A stretch of 64,000 nucleotides of DNA, from contig NZ_QCYH01000006.1 of the NCBI RefSeq assembly GCF_003072125.1, positions 124,001 through 188,000 on the forward strand. Direction: 5' to 3'. The position numbers were made by a program, and so were the translations under genes. The DNA is from Pelagivirga sediminicola (GTDB lineage Bacteria; Pseudomonadota; Alphaproteobacteria; Rhodobacterales; Rhodobacteraceae). Below are positions 34,243 through 43,835 of this stretch, one piece after another (positions within the stretch are counted from its first letter, which is position 1; every line of letters starts with the position of its first letter). The notes under the pieces were generated by a model. That model had not been told where the DNA came from. It made no database searches and was given only the letters and a program-made list of their open reading frames with translations.

Positions 34243-35190
34243 CTATTGTCTTTCCTTGTTAAGCGTTTGCGTGTCGCCGGATGACATAACGGCCTGCCAG
34301 ATCTTGCGTACTGGCGCGCGGCGCGACTCGCGCAGACGATAGAGACGCACGTCGAGCGGCATCCGCCAGTCCGACCCGCCAACGGCGACCATGCGGCCCT
34401 GCGCGATGACGTCGTCAGCGCAACTCGTCGGCAGTAAGGTGAGTGCACCATAGGTCAGCGCCATGCGTTTCAGCACTTCGGAGGTGGGGCTTTCACCCAG
34501 TCGCTCCAGCAACGGTGCCGCCGCAGCGTGCCGCTTGAGCAATAGAGCCTCGACCTCAGCAAAATAGCCGTCGCTTGAATAACCGACATAGGGAATGGCG
34601 CCGCCATCCGCCGGCGGATGTGCCGGATCAAAAAGTGGCGTGCCGTTCTTGCCCACGGGCGACACCATCATCAGCGGATCCTGCGCAAGCACACAGGACT
34701 CAAATCGCATGCGCTCGAACAAAAGCGGCGCATCGTCATGCGCATACTGGAGTACCAAGTCGATTTCGCCCTCGGCGAGTTGCTGAACCATGTCGTGAAA
34801 GTTCTGAGTAAAGATATGTGTCGTCAGATGCCCTGTTGCGGCTTCGAGGCTCTTGAGCCAGCCTGGAATGAAGTTGAGGCTCAGCGTCGTGGCGGCGGCG
34901 ATGCGCAAATCTGGTCGCGCGCCATGCACCTTTTGATGAAACTGCGCGCGATCCGCATAGAGCGCACCGACCACCGTTTCGGCAGTTTCGCGGAATGCCC
35001 GGCCCTCGGCGGTTAGCGTGACAGGATAGGTGCGACGGTCGATCAACGGCACCCCGAGCCAGATTTCAAGCGCGCGGATCCTGCGGCTGAAGGCCGGCTG
35101 CGTGACATTGCGATCCTCAGACGCCTTGGAAAAGTTGCGCGTTCGGGCCAGCGTCAAAAAATCTTCCAGCCATTTCATGTCCATATGCAT
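34243..35190 (-). CDS. LysR-family transcriptional regulator
   Basis: About 315 residues. The N-terminal helix-turn-helix is typical: MKWLEDFLTLARTRNFSKAS, then NVTQPAFSRRIRALEIWLGV and PLIDRRTYPVTLTAEG. The effector domain follows. Start candidates ATG 35190, 35184 and 35178 cannot be told apart; I give the longest with plausible spacing. It is transcribed away from the peptide importer operon. The intergenic region holds a TATGCA-N5-TGCATA palindrome (35230-35246) with the T-N11-A form of LysR sites, so it probably controls both arms. Confidence 0.92.
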   Translation of the reverse strand: MHMDMKWLEDFLTLARTRNFSKASEDRNVTQPAFSRRIRALEIWLGVPLIDRRTYPVTLTAEGRAFRETAETVVGALYADRAQFHQKVHGARPDLRIAAATTLSLNFIPGWLKSLEAATGHLTTHIFTQNFHDMVQQLAEGEIDLVLQYAHDDAPLLFERMRFESCVLAQDPLMMVSPVGKNGTPLFDPAHPPADGGAIPYVGYSSDGYFAEVEALLLKRHAAAAPLLERLGESPTSEVLKRMALTYGALTLLPTSCADDVIAQGRMVAVGGSDWRMPLDVRLYRLRESRRAPVRKIWQAVMSSGDTQTLNKERQ

Positions 35191-35229
35191 CAGGTCACCA
35201 CGGATTTGAAAATCTCGCAAGGATGAAAC

Positions 35230-35246
35230 TATGCATATTTTGCATA
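35230..35246. promoter_or_regulatory. LysR-type palindrome between regulator and importer operon
   Basis: TATGCATATTTTGCATA is a perfect 6-base inverted repeat around 5 bases and includes the T-N11-A motif (T at 35232, A at 35244) of LysR binding sites. It lies 40 bases upstream of the LysR start and about 90 upstream of the ABC gene. Probable site for the adjacent regulator. Confidence 0.6.
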
Positions 35247-35335
35247 ATCAATGCGAAATTGGCCTTGGCTCGGAGCGGGGCGGATAGGGTCCTATGGTCG
35301 TCAGCGGAGACAACCGTCACGGGAGGCATGGCCGG

Positions 35336-37183
35336 ATGAATGCAGAGCATTTGCTGAAAATCGAAGATCTCGACATTCGCTTCGGCAAGGAAAGTGCCGA
35401 AATGCGTGCCGTCAAGAAGCTGAACCTGCATGTCAATCGCGGCGAGACGGTTGCCATCGTCGGCGAATCCGGCTCGGGCAAATCCGTTACCGCGCTGTCG
35501 GTGATGCGCCTCGTCGAATTCGGCGGGGGGCAAATCGCGGGGGGCAAGATTTCGTTCCGCAAGCGCGACGACAGCGTTATCGACATTGGCAGTCTCGGCC
35601 CCGAGGATGCGCGCCTGATGCGAGGCGACGACATCGCCATGATCTTTCAAGAGCCGATGACTTCACTCAACCCGGTCTTCACTATTGGCGATCAGATCGT
35701 CGAGGCGGTGATGACGCATCAGGCCAAGAGCCGCAGCGCGGCAAGGGCGACGGCGCTCGAGACGCTGGAGAAGGTGCGCATCCCCGATGCGGCGCAGGTG
35801 ATGAAGCGTCATCCTCACCAGCTTTCGGGCGGGATGCGCCAGCGCGTCATGATCGCCATGGCCCTGTCCTGCCGTCCGCAGCTCCTGATCGCGGACGAGC
35901 CGACGACGGCGCTCGACGTGACCATCCAAGCGCAGATTCTTCGCCTTATCCGTGAGTTGCAGGACGAAGAGGGCATGGCCGTTCTCTTCATCACGCATGA
36001 CATGGGGGTGGTCGCCGAGATCGCGGATCGCGTGGTAGTGATGTATCGCGGCGAAAAGGTAGAGGAAGGTGATGTCGAGACGATCTTTGCCGCGCCGCAG
36101 CACCCTTATACCAAGGCCCTTCTAGGGGCGGTTCCCTGCCTCGGCTCGATGAAGGGCACCGACAGCCCCGAGCCGTTTGTCATCCCCGGCCAGGAGGTGG
36201 CCGCAACCGAGGTCGTGCCCGCCGAGGCGATCGACTACAGCGCCGATCCGCTTTTGTCCGTGCGCGGGCTGACCACGCGGTTCGACATCGGCGAGGGGCT
36301 GTTCGGCCGCGTCACCAAAAGGGTTCACGCGGTCGAGCATCTCGATCTTGATATCTGGCCGGGCGAGACGCTGGGCCTCGTGGGGGAGTCGGGCTGCGGC
36401 AAGTCGACGACCGGCCGCTCGATCCTGCAGTTGGTCGACGCGACGTCAGACCGGCTCACCTTCGGCGGCGAGGACATGACGCGCCTCTCGGCCTCCAGCC
36501 TGCAAAAGCTGCGCCGCCAGGTGCAGTTCGTGTTTCAGGACCCCTACGCCTCGCTTAATCCGCGCCTGACGGTGGGCTATTCCATCGCCGAGCCGATGCT
36601 GCTTCACGGTCTTGAGACCAAGCAGAACGCCTTTGACAAAGCAGTCTGGCTGCTGGAGGAGGTCGGACTGAGCGCGGATCACGCCAATCGCTATCCGCAC
36701 GCATTTTCGGGTGGCCAGCGTCAGCGCATCGCGATTGCGCGCGCGCTCGGCACCGACCCCAAACTGATCATCGCGGACGAGGCAGTGTCGGCACTGGATG
36801 TTTCGGTGCAGGCGCAGGTCATCAACCTGATGATGGATCTGCAGAAGCGTTTCGGACTAGCCTATCTCTTCATCTCGCATGACATGGCCGTGGTCGAGCG
36901 GATCAGCCACCGCGTCGCGGTAATGTATCTGGGCCAGATCGTCGAAAGCGGCCCGCGCCGCGCCGTGTTCGAGAATGCGCAGCACGCCTATACGCAGCGG
37001 CTGATGGCCGCGGCACCGGTACCCGATCCGGCCGTGCGCCGCCGTGACATGCGCATGATTACAGGCGAAGTGCCTAGCCCCGTGCGCCCCATCGGCCAGC
37101 CGCCCGTCATCAACACCATGGACGAAGTCGCGCCGGGCCATCTGGTGGCCCGCGAACAGGCTCGAACTGTCGATGCTGCCTGA
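35336..37183 (+). CDS. Fused peptide ABC transporter ATPase (DppD-DppF type)
   Basis: 615 residues holding two complete ATPase domains. First domain: Walker A GESGSGKS (about 43), signature [15 protein letters not shown], Walker [19 protein letters not shown]. Second domain: Walker [28 protein letters not shown], signature [15 protein letters not shown], Walker [19 protein letters not shown], where the usual DEP is DEA. Fused DppDF proteins are known for glutathione/oligopeptide importers. The ATG at 35336 has a GGGAGG site. First gene of the plus arm of the peptide module. Confidence 0.93.
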   Translation: MNAEHLLKIEDLDIRFGKESAEMRAVKKLNLHVNRGETVAIVGESGSGKSVTALSVMRLVEFGGGQIAGGKISFRKRDDSVIDIGSLGPEDARLMRGDDIAMIFQEPMTSLNPVFTIGDQIVEAVMTHQAKSRSAARATALETLEKVRIPDAAQVMKRHPHQLSGGMRQRVMIAMALSCRPQLLIADEPTTALDVTIQAQILRLIRELQDEEGMAVLFITHDMGVVAEIADRVVVMYRGEKVEEGDVETIFAAPQHPYTKALLGAVPCLGSMKGTDSPEPFVIPGQEVAATEVVPAEAIDYSADPLLSVRGLTTRFDIGEGLFGRVTKRVHAVEHLDLDIWPGETLGLVGESGCGKSTTGRSILQLVDATSDRLTFGGEDMTRLSASSLQKLRRQVQFVFQDPYASLNPRLTVGYSIAEPMLLHGLETKQNAFDKAVWLLEEVGLSADHANRYPHAFSGGQRQRIAIARALGTDPKLIIADEAVSALDVSVQAQVINLMMDLQKRFGLAYLFISHDMAVVERISHRVAVMYLGQIVESGPRRAVFENAQHAYTQRLMAAAPVPDPAVRRRDMRMITGEVPSPVRPIGQPPVINTMDEVAPGHLVAREQARTVDAA

Positions 37184-37235
37184 GCGGGCAAAGACCCGCA
37201 AAACCCCGATACCCAAGCAAGGAGAGGAGACCACC

Positions 37236-38765
37236 ATGACATTCCTGAAACGCGCTGCCCTCAGCGCCATGCTGATGGCCGGAACCGCGCTGGCAACACC
37301 AGTGCTCGCCGAGGATCTGAAAATCGCGATGGACCAGATCTTTCAGAAGATGGATCCGCATAACTCGAACTATAACGTGGATTATTCTGTGGCCAGCGGC
37401 GTGCTTGAGCGGCTGATCACGTTTGACGCCAACATGAAGCTCGTCCCTCAGCTCGCTACCGAGTGGGAAGGCAGCGACGATGCCAAGACCTTTACCTTCA
37501 AGCTGCGCGAGGGTGTGACCTTCCATGACGGCACCCCCTTCGATGCGGCAGCCGTCAAGGCCAATTTCGACCGACTGGCCGATCAGTCGCAGAATCTAGC
37601 CAAGAACAGCCTTTTCAAGGTGGTCGATACTGTCGAGACACCCGACGATTACACCGTTGTGCTGAACCTCAAGGAGCCGTTCGGCGCGATGATCAATACC
37701 GTTGCGCATCCCTCGGTGGTGATCCACAGCCCTAAGGCGCTCGAAGAGCTTGACGTTCAGAAGAATCCCGTCGGCACCGGACCTTTCATCTTCAAGGAGT
37801 GGATCCCCGGCGAGCGCGTCGTGCTGGAAAAGAACGACGATTACTGGGACAGCGAATGGCCCAAGGTCGACACCGTCACCTTCTATCCCGTAACCGAGAG
37901 CGCAACGCGCGTGTCGATGCTGCTGTCGGACGAAGTCCAGTTCGTCCATGTCTTGCCTGCCGAGTTGTCGGAGCGCGTCGAGAATGACGACAGCGCCGAA
38001 GTGCTCGAAGTGCCCGGCATCACTGTCTGGACCGCTTCGTTGAATATGCTCAAGGACAAGTTCAAGGATCAGCGCGTGCGCCGCGCCTTCAACCTCGCGG
38101 TCGATCAGGAGGCGTTCATCGATGTGGTCTATTCCGGCCACGGCGTCGTGCCGGATTCGCCCATCGCGCCCGATACACGCTTCTACGAGTCGCAAGGCGC
38201 CTTTGGCACCGATCTAGAAGAGGCGCGCGCGCTGATGAAGGAAGCGGGCCACGAGGACGGGTTCGACGTCGAGATCTGGGGCATCAACAACTCGACCGGA
38301 GTGCGAATGCTGCAATTCCTCCAGCAGCAGCTCTCGCAAATCAACGTGCGGGCCAAGATCGTCCCGATGGAGGGCGCAACGCGGTCGGAAAAGCTGTTCT
38401 CGTCGGTGGATCCGGAGACCGCCGAATTCGACATGGTGATGGGTGGCTGGTCGCCCTCGACCGGCGATGCCGACTGGCACCTGCGCCCGGTCTACGCCAC
38501 CGAAGGTTGGGTGCCCAAGATCTACAACATGGCATTCTATTCGAACGAAACCGTCGATCAGGCAATCGCTGATGCGCTGAACACCGGCGACGCGGATGCC
38601 CGCGCCGAGGCCTACGCGACCGCGCAGAAGCAGATCTGGGAGGACGCACCGGCGGTCTGGCTCGCGATCGAGAATAAGATGGCCGGCCGCAAGAAGGGCC
38701 TCAGCGGCGTGTTCCAGATGCCCGATGGCACGATGCAATACGCCAAGGCCGAGTATCAAAACTGA
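37236..38765 (+). CDS. Peptide ABC transporter substrate-binding protein (SBP family 5)
   Basis: 509 residues with a Sec signal (MTFLKRAALSAMLMAGTALA, cleavage near PVLAED). The mature part has the family 5 hallmarks LERLITFDANMKLVPQLATE, FTFKLREGVTFHDGTPFDAA, and NPVGTGPFIFKEWIPGERVV. It captures oligopeptides in the periplasm. The neighbouring peptidases suggest peptides with D-, beta- or isoaspartyl residues; sequence alone does not show this. ATG 37236 follows GGAGAGGAG. Confidence 0.92.
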   Translation: MTFLKRAALSAMLMAGTALATPVLAEDLKIAMDQIFQKMDPHNSNYNVDYSVASGVLERLITFDANMKLVPQLATEWEGSDDAKTFTFKLREGVTFHDGTPFDAAAVKANFDRLADQSQNLAKNSLFKVVDTVETPDDYTVVLNLKEPFGAMINTVAHPSVVIHSPKALEELDVQKNPVGTGPFIFKEWIPGERVVLEKNDDYWDSEWPKVDTVTFYPVTESATRVSMLLSDEVQFVHVLPAELSERVENDDSAEVLEVPGITVWTASLNMLKDKFKDQRVRRAFNLAVDQEAFIDVVYSGHGVVPDSPIAPDTRFYESQGAFGTDLEEARALMKEAGHEDGFDVEIWGINNSTGVRMLQFLQQQLSQINVRAKIVPMEGATRSEKLFSSVDPETAEFDMVMGGWSPSTGDADWHLRPVYATEGWVPKIYNMAFYSNETVDQAIADALNTGDADARAEAYATAQKQIWEDAPAVWLAIENKMAGRKKGLSGVFQMPDGTMQYAKAEYQN

Positions 38766-38828
38766 ACCCGGCTGCCTTGACACCGGCCCGGCGCCACATG
38801 CGCCGGGTCACATCCGAAAGACCGAGTG

Positions 38829-39749
38829 ATGCTGAATTACTTTCTGAGACGACTGGCGGCGATGGTGCCGGTGCTGTTCTTGATCTCCATCTTCGTGTTC
38901 CTGTTCATTCATGCCCTTCCGGGCGATCCCGCGCGCCTTCTGGCGGGCGAGACAGCGACACAGGCCGAAGTGGAATCGATCCGGCGCGCGCTCAATCTCG
39001 ATCAGCCTTTGATCTGGCAGTATGTCGATTTCGTCGCGAACCTCGTGACGCTGGACCTTGGTAATTCTCTGCGCACGGGGGAGCCGGTTTCGCAGATGAT
39101 CGCCCGCGCCTTCTGGCCGACTTTCTGGCTGTCGATCTGCGCGCTGGTCTGGTCGGTACTTTTCGGCCTCGTCGCCGGCGTGATCTCGGCGGTGCGCCGT
39201 GGATCGCCCGGCGATCACGCGGGTATGTTCCTCGCCGTGTCCGGTATCTCGATGCCCAATTTCTGGCTCGGCCTTCTGTTGATGCAGTACTTCTCGGTTC
39301 ATCTGGGCTGGCTCGGCACCAGCGGCTTTGACGAGCCGTCGGATCTGATCCTGCCCTCGCTGACACTGGGCGCGGGCGTGGCGGCGGTCATGGCGCGCTT
39401 TACCCGCTCGGCGGTGATCGACGTCGCGCGCGAGGATTTCATCCGCACCGCTCGCGCCAAGGGCCTTCGCGAGCGTATTGTCATCTGGAAACATGCGCTG
39501 CGCAATGCACTGATCCCGGTGGTCACGATGGCGGGTCTGCAGTTCGGCTTTCTGCTGGGCGGCTCGATCGTGGTCGAAAAGGTGTTCCGCTGGCCCGGGC
39601 TCGGCTCGCTCCTGCTCGATGCGATCAACTTCCGAGATTATGCGGTCGTGCAATCCGAAATCATGCTCTTCTCGCTGCAATTCCTGCTCATCAATCTGGC
39701 GGTAGACATGCTCTACGGGTTCATCAACCCCGCCATTCGTTACAAATAG
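38829..39749 (+). CDS. Peptide ABC transporter permease (DppB family)
   Basis: 306 residues, six-helix permease. N-terminal [20 protein letters not shown] and the DppB-type [18 protein letters not shown]; the EAA loop reads [20 protein letters not shown] near residue 205. It pairs with the DppC-type permease encoded 9 bases downstream. Start at ATG 38829; a GTG immediately before it is also possible. Confidence 0.93.
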   Translation: MLNYFLRRLAAMVPVLFLISIFVFLFIHALPGDPARLLAGETATQAEVESIRRALNLDQPLIWQYVDFVANLVTLDLGNSLRTGEPVSQMIARAFWPTFWLSICALVWSVLFGLVAGVISAVRRGSPGDHAGMFLAVSGISMPNFWLGLLLMQYFSVHLGWLGTSGFDEPSDLILPSLTLGAGVAAVMARFTRSAVIDVAREDFIRTARAKGLRERIVIWKHALRNALIPVVTMAGLQFGFLLGGSIVVEKVFRWPGLGSLLLDAINFRDYAVVQSEIMLFSLQFLLINLAVDMLYGFINPAIRYK

Positions 39750-39758
39750 GAGCGCGCG

Positions 39759-40661
39759 ATGACCAATTCGACGGACCCCGCGATCGCCATGCCCACCCGG
39801 ATCGAGCGGACGGCTCGGTCGCCTTTTGCCGAATTCCGCCGCCGCTTTGCCACGCGCTACGGCTCGATGGCGGCGGGCGTTTTCCTGCTCCTCCTGCTGC
39901 TGGGCGGGGTGCTGGCGCCTTGGATACTGCCATTCGGCCCCGACCAGTTCGACTACAAGAACACGCTGGACGGTCCCTCGATGCTCCACTGGGCCGGTAC
40001 GGATGAATTCGGGCGCGACATCTTTGCTCGCATCCTGAACGGGGCCAAGCTGTCAATGTTCATCGGCTTTGTCTCGGTCACGATCGGCGCGGTCATCGGC
40101 ATCCTTGCCGGTCTGCTGGCGGGCTATTACGGGGGGTGGCTGGATTCGATCACGATGCGCATCTCGGATGTGCTCTTTGCCTTTCCCGGCATTCTTCTGG
40201 CCATCGGCATTGTTGCGATCTTGGGCGCGGGCCTGACCAACGTTATCATCGCGGTCGCGGTCTTCAGCGTGCCGGCCTTTGCGCGCATCGTGCGCTCGGG
40301 CACGCTGGGACTGAAGGAGTCAACCTATGTCGAGGCAGCGCGCGCGGCGGGCGCCTCGAACAGCATTATCATGTTTCGCCATATCCTGCCGGGCGTGCTC
40401 GGTGCGGTGATCGTTTACTTCACCATGCGCATCGGCACGTCGATCCTGACCGCGACGAGCCTGTCTTTCATCGGGCTAGGCGTCGAGCCGTCGATTGCCG
40501 AATGGGGCGCGATGCTGGCAACGGGACGGGAATACATGCTGGCCGGTGAGTGGCATCTGACCTTTTTTCCCGGTCTCGCCATTTTTCTCACCGTCCTGTG
40601 TTTCAACATTCTGGGCGACGGGCTGCGCGATGCGCTGGACCCCAAACTGGACGACCACTGA
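39759..40661 (+). CDS. Peptide ABC transporter permease (DppC family)
   Basis: 300 residues. An N-terminal cytoplasmic stretch, then a first hydrophobic segment AAGVFLLLLLLGGVLAPWIL, and the DppC signature WAGTDEFGRDIFARILNGAK. The EAA loop is YVEAARAAGASNSIIMFRHI near residue 190, and the end is FNILGDGLRDALDPKLDDH, the standard DppC tail. It completes the importer. Confidence 0.94.
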   Translation: MTNSTDPAIAMPTRIERTARSPFAEFRRRFATRYGSMAAGVFLLLLLLGGVLAPWILPFGPDQFDYKNTLDGPSMLHWAGTDEFGRDIFARILNGAKLSMFIGFVSVTIGAVIGILAGLLAGYYGGWLDSITMRISDVLFAFPGILLAIGIVAILGAGLTNVIIAVAVFSVPAFARIVRSGTLGLKESTYVEAARAAGASNSIIMFRHILPGVLGAVIVYFTMRIGTSILTATSLSFIGLGVEPSIAEWGAMLATGREYMLAGEWHLTFFPGLAIFLTVLCFNILGDGLRDALDPKLDDH

Positions 40662-40675
40662 GAAAGAACCGGACC

Positions 40676-41728
40676 ATGCGTGATACATTCAACCATCCCG
40701 ATTGGTGGCGCTTTCCCGTAGGCAAGACCAACACGATCTCCGATATCAGCGGCGTGCGCGTCGGACATGCCGACATCCGCGGCGAGGGGATCTGCACCGG
40801 CGTCACGGCGGTCCTGCCGCATGACGGCGATCTCTTTCGCCAGCCTGTCCCGGCGGCTGTCAGCGTGCTCAACGGCTTTGGCAAGAGTGTCGGGCTCTTG
40901 CAACTGGCCGAACTGGGCGAGATCGAAACGCCGATCCTCTTGACCAACACGTTCGGCGTGCCGGCCTGCACCACGGCACTCATCCGACGTGCGATCGCGG
41001 CCAATCCCGAAATCGGGCGCAGCGTCGGTACCGTCAATTCGCTGGTGCTGGAATGCAATGACGGCAAGGTAAATGACATCCAGGTGCTCAGGGTGACAGA
41101 GGCCGACGCGGACCGTGCCATCGATAACGCATCCTCCGGTTTCGCGCTGGGAGCGGTCGGCGCCGGCAGCGGGATGAAGACCTTTGGCTATGCCGGCGGC
41201 ATCGGCTCGGCTTCGCGCCGCCTGACACTGGACGGGGGCACGGCCTATGGGCTGGGCGCGCTGGTGCTGTCCAATTTTGGCGCGCAGTCCGATCTGCGGG
41301 TATTTGGTCAGCTCATCCCGCCCGCGACAGACGGCGCAGGTGACGAGCCAGACAAGGGATCGATCATCATTCTTCTGGCGACCGACGCGCCGCTCTGCTC
41401 CCGCCAATTGGAGCGCGTCGCACGACGCAGCGGCGCGGCACTGGGTCGGCTGGGCAGCCATATCGGGCATCAAAGCGGTGATATCGCGCTGGCCTTTTCC
41501 ACCGCCGGCGCCCATGTGCGCGACAGCAGAGACACCCACTCCGCCACGCGCATCTGCGAAAGCCGGATGGACACGTTCTTTGCCGCCGCCGTCGAGGTGG
41601 TCGAAGAGGCGATCCTGAGCGCACTCTGGCACTCTGTTCCGAGCCGCGGTTACGACGGCTCGATGCTGCCATGCTTTCGCGACGCATATAGCGCGTTTGC
41701 CGGACAGCTTTGTGAGGGCGTGTCGTGA
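40676..41728 (+). CDS. P1-family aminopeptidase (DmpA type)
   Basis: 350 residues, the family length. P1 peptidases are N-terminal-nucleophile-like enzymes that self-cleave. Members include DmpA (L-aminopeptidase/D-esterase-amidase) and the beta-peptidyl aminopeptidases BapA. Visible: ISDISGVRVGHADIRGEGIC, GVTAVLPHDGD, VLNGFGKSVGLLQLAELG, LLTNTFGVPACTTALIRRAI and GALVLSNFGAQSDL with the later GSIIILLATDAPLCSRQLER. Whether it prefers D- or beta-substrates cannot be read from sequence. It follows DppC by 14 bases, so it acts on imported peptides in the cytoplasm. Confidence 0.92.
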   Translation: MRDTFNHPDWWRFPVGKTNTISDISGVRVGHADIRGEGICTGVTAVLPHDGDLFRQPVPAAVSVLNGFGKSVGLLQLAELGEIETPILLTNTFGVPACTTALIRRAIAANPEIGRSVGTVNSLVLECNDGKVNDIQVLRVTEADADRAIDNASSGFALGAVGAGSGMKTFGYAGGIGSASRRLTLDGGTAYGLGALVLSNFGAQSDLRVFGQLIPPATDGAGDEPDKGSIIILLATDAPLCSRQLERVARRSGAALGRLGSHIGHQSGDIALAFSTAGAHVRDSRDTHSATRICESRMDTFFAAAVEVVEEAILSALWHSVPSRGYDGSMLPCFRDAYSAFAGQLCEGVS

Positions 41729-42693
41729 GCGGAGCCGTAGATTGGGCACTGGCCTTGCATGGCGGCGCTGGCACCATCCTGCGCGAACACCTCTCGCCCG
41801 AGGACGAGACCCGGTATCGCGCAGGGCTGGAAGTCGCTCTGGCAGCCGGCCGTGCAGTGCTGGAGGCGGGCGGCACGGCGCTGGATGCGGTCGAGGAGAC
41901 CGTCACTGCACTGGAGGAAAATCCAGTTTTCAACGCCGGCAAAGGCTCGGTCCTGACCGCCGAGGGCGCGGTTGAAATGGATGCGGCGATCATGGATGGC
42001 GCCAGCCTTGATGCGGGCGCGGTCATCGGCTTGCGCCGTGTGCGCAACCCGGTCAGGCTGGCCCGGCAGGTCATGGAGCACAGCCCCCACGTCATGCTCG
42101 CGTGGCAGGGCGCCGAGGATTTCGCGCGGCACATGGGCGCCGAGACGATGGCGCTCGAATGGTTCGTCACGGGGCACCGCAGCACGCAGCTGGCCGAAGC
42201 GCGCGCCGCCAATGTGGTCAGTCTCGATCACAGCGATGGCAAATATGGCACCGTGGGTGCCGTGGCGCGGGACCGCAATGGCAACCTTGCCGCCGCGACC
42301 TCGACGGGTGGCATGACGAACAAGCAGCCGGGCCGCGTCGGTGATGCGCCTCTTATCGGCGCCGGCACCTATGCCAGCAATCGAAGCTGTGCGGTCTCGG
42401 CGACGGGGCACGGCGAGATGTTCATTCGTCTTACCGTCGCGCGAGATATCGCCGCGATGATGGAATATCAGGGTCTCGATCTGGCGGCAGCCACCTACCG
42501 CAAGGTTCACGAGGAACTGCCGCGCATCGACGGCGCGGGCGGTGTCATCGCGGTCGGCGCCGAAGGCGCGCCGGTCCTGTCGTTCAACAGCGAGGGCATG
42601 TACCGCGCCGCGCAATGCGAGGGTGCGGCACCGATCATCGCAATTTTCGAGGACGCGCCGCAGGATGGCGATCCAGAAGGAACCGGGAAATGA
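41725..42693 (+). CDS. Isoaspartyl peptidase / L-asparaginase (Ntn hydrolase)
   Basis: 322 residues of the plant-type asparaginase family, which hydrolyses beta-aspartyl peptides and asparagine. ALALHGGAGTILREHLSPED at the N-terminus, FNAGKGSVLTAEGAVEMDAA in the alpha part, and the self-cleavage site SDGKYGTVGAVARDRNGNLA, where the Thr becomes the nucleophile of the beta subunit. STGGMTNKQPGRVGDAPLIG is the conserved beta-subunit block. GTG start at 41725 overlapping the P1 peptidase stop. It would remove isoaspartyl bonds from imported peptides. Confidence 0.94.
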   Translation: MSGAVDWALALHGGAGTILREHLSPEDETRYRAGLEVALAAGRAVLEAGGTALDAVEETVTALEENPVFNAGKGSVLTAEGAVEMDAAIMDGASLDAGAVIGLRRVRNPVRLARQVMEHSPHVMLAWQGAEDFARHMGAETMALEWFVTGHRSTQLAEARAANVVSLDHSDGKYGTVGAVARDRNGNLAAATSTGGMTNKQPGRVGDAPLIGAGTYASNRSCAVSATGHGEMFIRLTVARDIAAMMEYQGLDLAAATYRKVHEELPRIDGAGGVIAVGAEGAPVLSFNSEGMYRAAQCEGAAPIIAIFEDAPQDGDPEGTGK

Positions 42694-43544
42694 TCGTTTA
42701 TCTCGACGGGGACTTTCTGCCTCTGGACGAGGCCCGTATCTCGCCGATGGATCGCGGGTTCCTGATGGCGGACGGGATCTATGAGGTCACATCCGTACTC
42801 GACGGCAAGCTGATCGATTTCGCGGCCCACCTGAACCGGCTGGGCCGCTCGCTTGCCGCTCTCGACATCGCGCCGATGCACGATTTTGATGCGTGGCTCG
42901 CCATCCACCGTAAGCTGATCGAGCGGAACGGCGTGACCGAAGGCGGCGCCTATCTGCAGATCACCCGCGGCGCGGGTCCGGGGCGCGATTTCCTCTGGCC
43001 CGATCCGGCCGAGACCCGCCCCACCGTCTATCTCTTTGCCTTTCAAAAGGCACTGGTCGATACCGCGTTGGCGCGGCGCGGCGCCCGCATCAGGACGGTT
43101 CCCGATCTGCGCTGGAAGCGGCGGGATATCAAGACCGTGCAGCTCCTCTATTCCTCGCAAGCGAAAAGCCTCGCTATTGCGGAGGGGTTTGACGACGTGT
43201 GGATGACCGAGGACGGGGCCGTGACCGAAGGCAGTTCGAGCAACGTGCATCTCGTGCTGGGCGGCAGGCTCGTTACCCGTCCGCTCAGTACCGACATCCT
43301 CCACGGCATCACCCGCGCCGCGTTGCTGCGCTACGCCGCCGAGACCGGCATCGCCATCGAAGAGCGCCCCTTCTCAGTCGAAGAAGTGAAAGCGGCGGAT
43401 GAAGCGTTCGCGACCTCGGCCACAAGCTTCGTGCAGCCCGTCGTCGAGATTGACGAAACGGCAATCGGTACCGGAATACCCGGCCCGATCACGCAGCGCC
43501 TGCGTGAGATCTACATCGACGAGAGCCGAAAGCGCGCGATTTGA
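42690..43544 (+). CDS. D-amino-acid aminotransferase (PLP fold class IV)
   Basis: 284 residues, typical for D-Ala aminotransferases. N-terminus VYLDGDFLPLDEARISPMDR, then GFLMADGIYEVTSVLDGKL; the PLP Lys is in RRDIKTVQLLYSSQAKSLA near residue 147, and the phosphate-binding turns are VTEGSSSNVHLV and LHGITRAALLRYA. It transaminates D-amino acids to 2-oxo acids. Branched-chain or aminodeoxychorismate lyase relatives are possible, but the neighbours favour D-amino acids. ATGA overlap with the isoaspartyl peptidase. Last gene of the operon and last intact gene before the island's right boundary. Confidence 0.88.
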   Translation: MIVYLDGDFLPLDEARISPMDRGFLMADGIYEVTSVLDGKLIDFAAHLNRLGRSLAALDIAPMHDFDAWLAIHRKLIERNGVTEGGAYLQITRGAGPGRDFLWPDPAETRPTVYLFAFQKALVDTALARRGARIRTVPDLRWKRRDIKTVQLLYSSQAKSLAIAEGFDDVWMTEDGAVTEGSSSNVHLVLGGRLVTRPLSTDILHGITRAALLRYAAETGIAIEERPFSVEEVKAADEAFATSATSFVQPVVEIDETAIGTGIPGPITQRLREIYIDESRKRAI

Positions 43545-43735
43545 ACGCTTCAATTCTCGATCGGCGGAACCTCGTCGAACTGAGAGCCCGACGCATTGGC
43601 TACTGAAGCAGAGGTGATGTGAATGGATAGGTGCTACGTTGAATGTCATGCTTAGGGTATTTCGCGCAGCCACTCTACGTTTTCTGTCCTGCGAAATTTA
43701 TGGCTTAACATTCTGATAATTTAAATAATTCGTTC
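43545..43735. other. Non-coding stretch before the right boundary
   Basis: No gene is visible. It is A/T-rich toward the end, around 43715-43735, directly before the tRNA-derived repeat. Together with the IS fragment beyond it, this is the right-hand scar of the island. Confidence 0.6.
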
Positions 43736-43789
43736 GATTTAGGTTCTGGCGCCTTTGGCGTGGGGCGGCGGGTCCCTTCACCCGCACCA
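43736..43789. repeat. Right copy of the tRNA-Leu repeat (candidate attR)
   Basis: 54 bases matching positions 7448-7501 at 50 of 54 sites and in the same orientation. It includes the anticodon loop, variable arm, acceptor 3' strand and CCA. All four mismatches are in the T-loop (GTTCGA in the tRNA, CGGCGG here), and the 5' half of the tRNA is missing. It is therefore not a tRNA gene but a boundary scar of an element of about 36 kb. Confidence 0.75.
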
Positions 43790-43835
43790 AATCGAAACGA
43801 TAGGTTCTTACTCCGGGCGCGATCACGTGCAGCCG

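Noticed and set aside
43736..43789. A second tRNA-Leu gene
   Set aside because: Only the 3' part is present: there is no D-arm or 5' acceptor strand, and the T-loop is destroyed, so it cannot fold as a tRNA.
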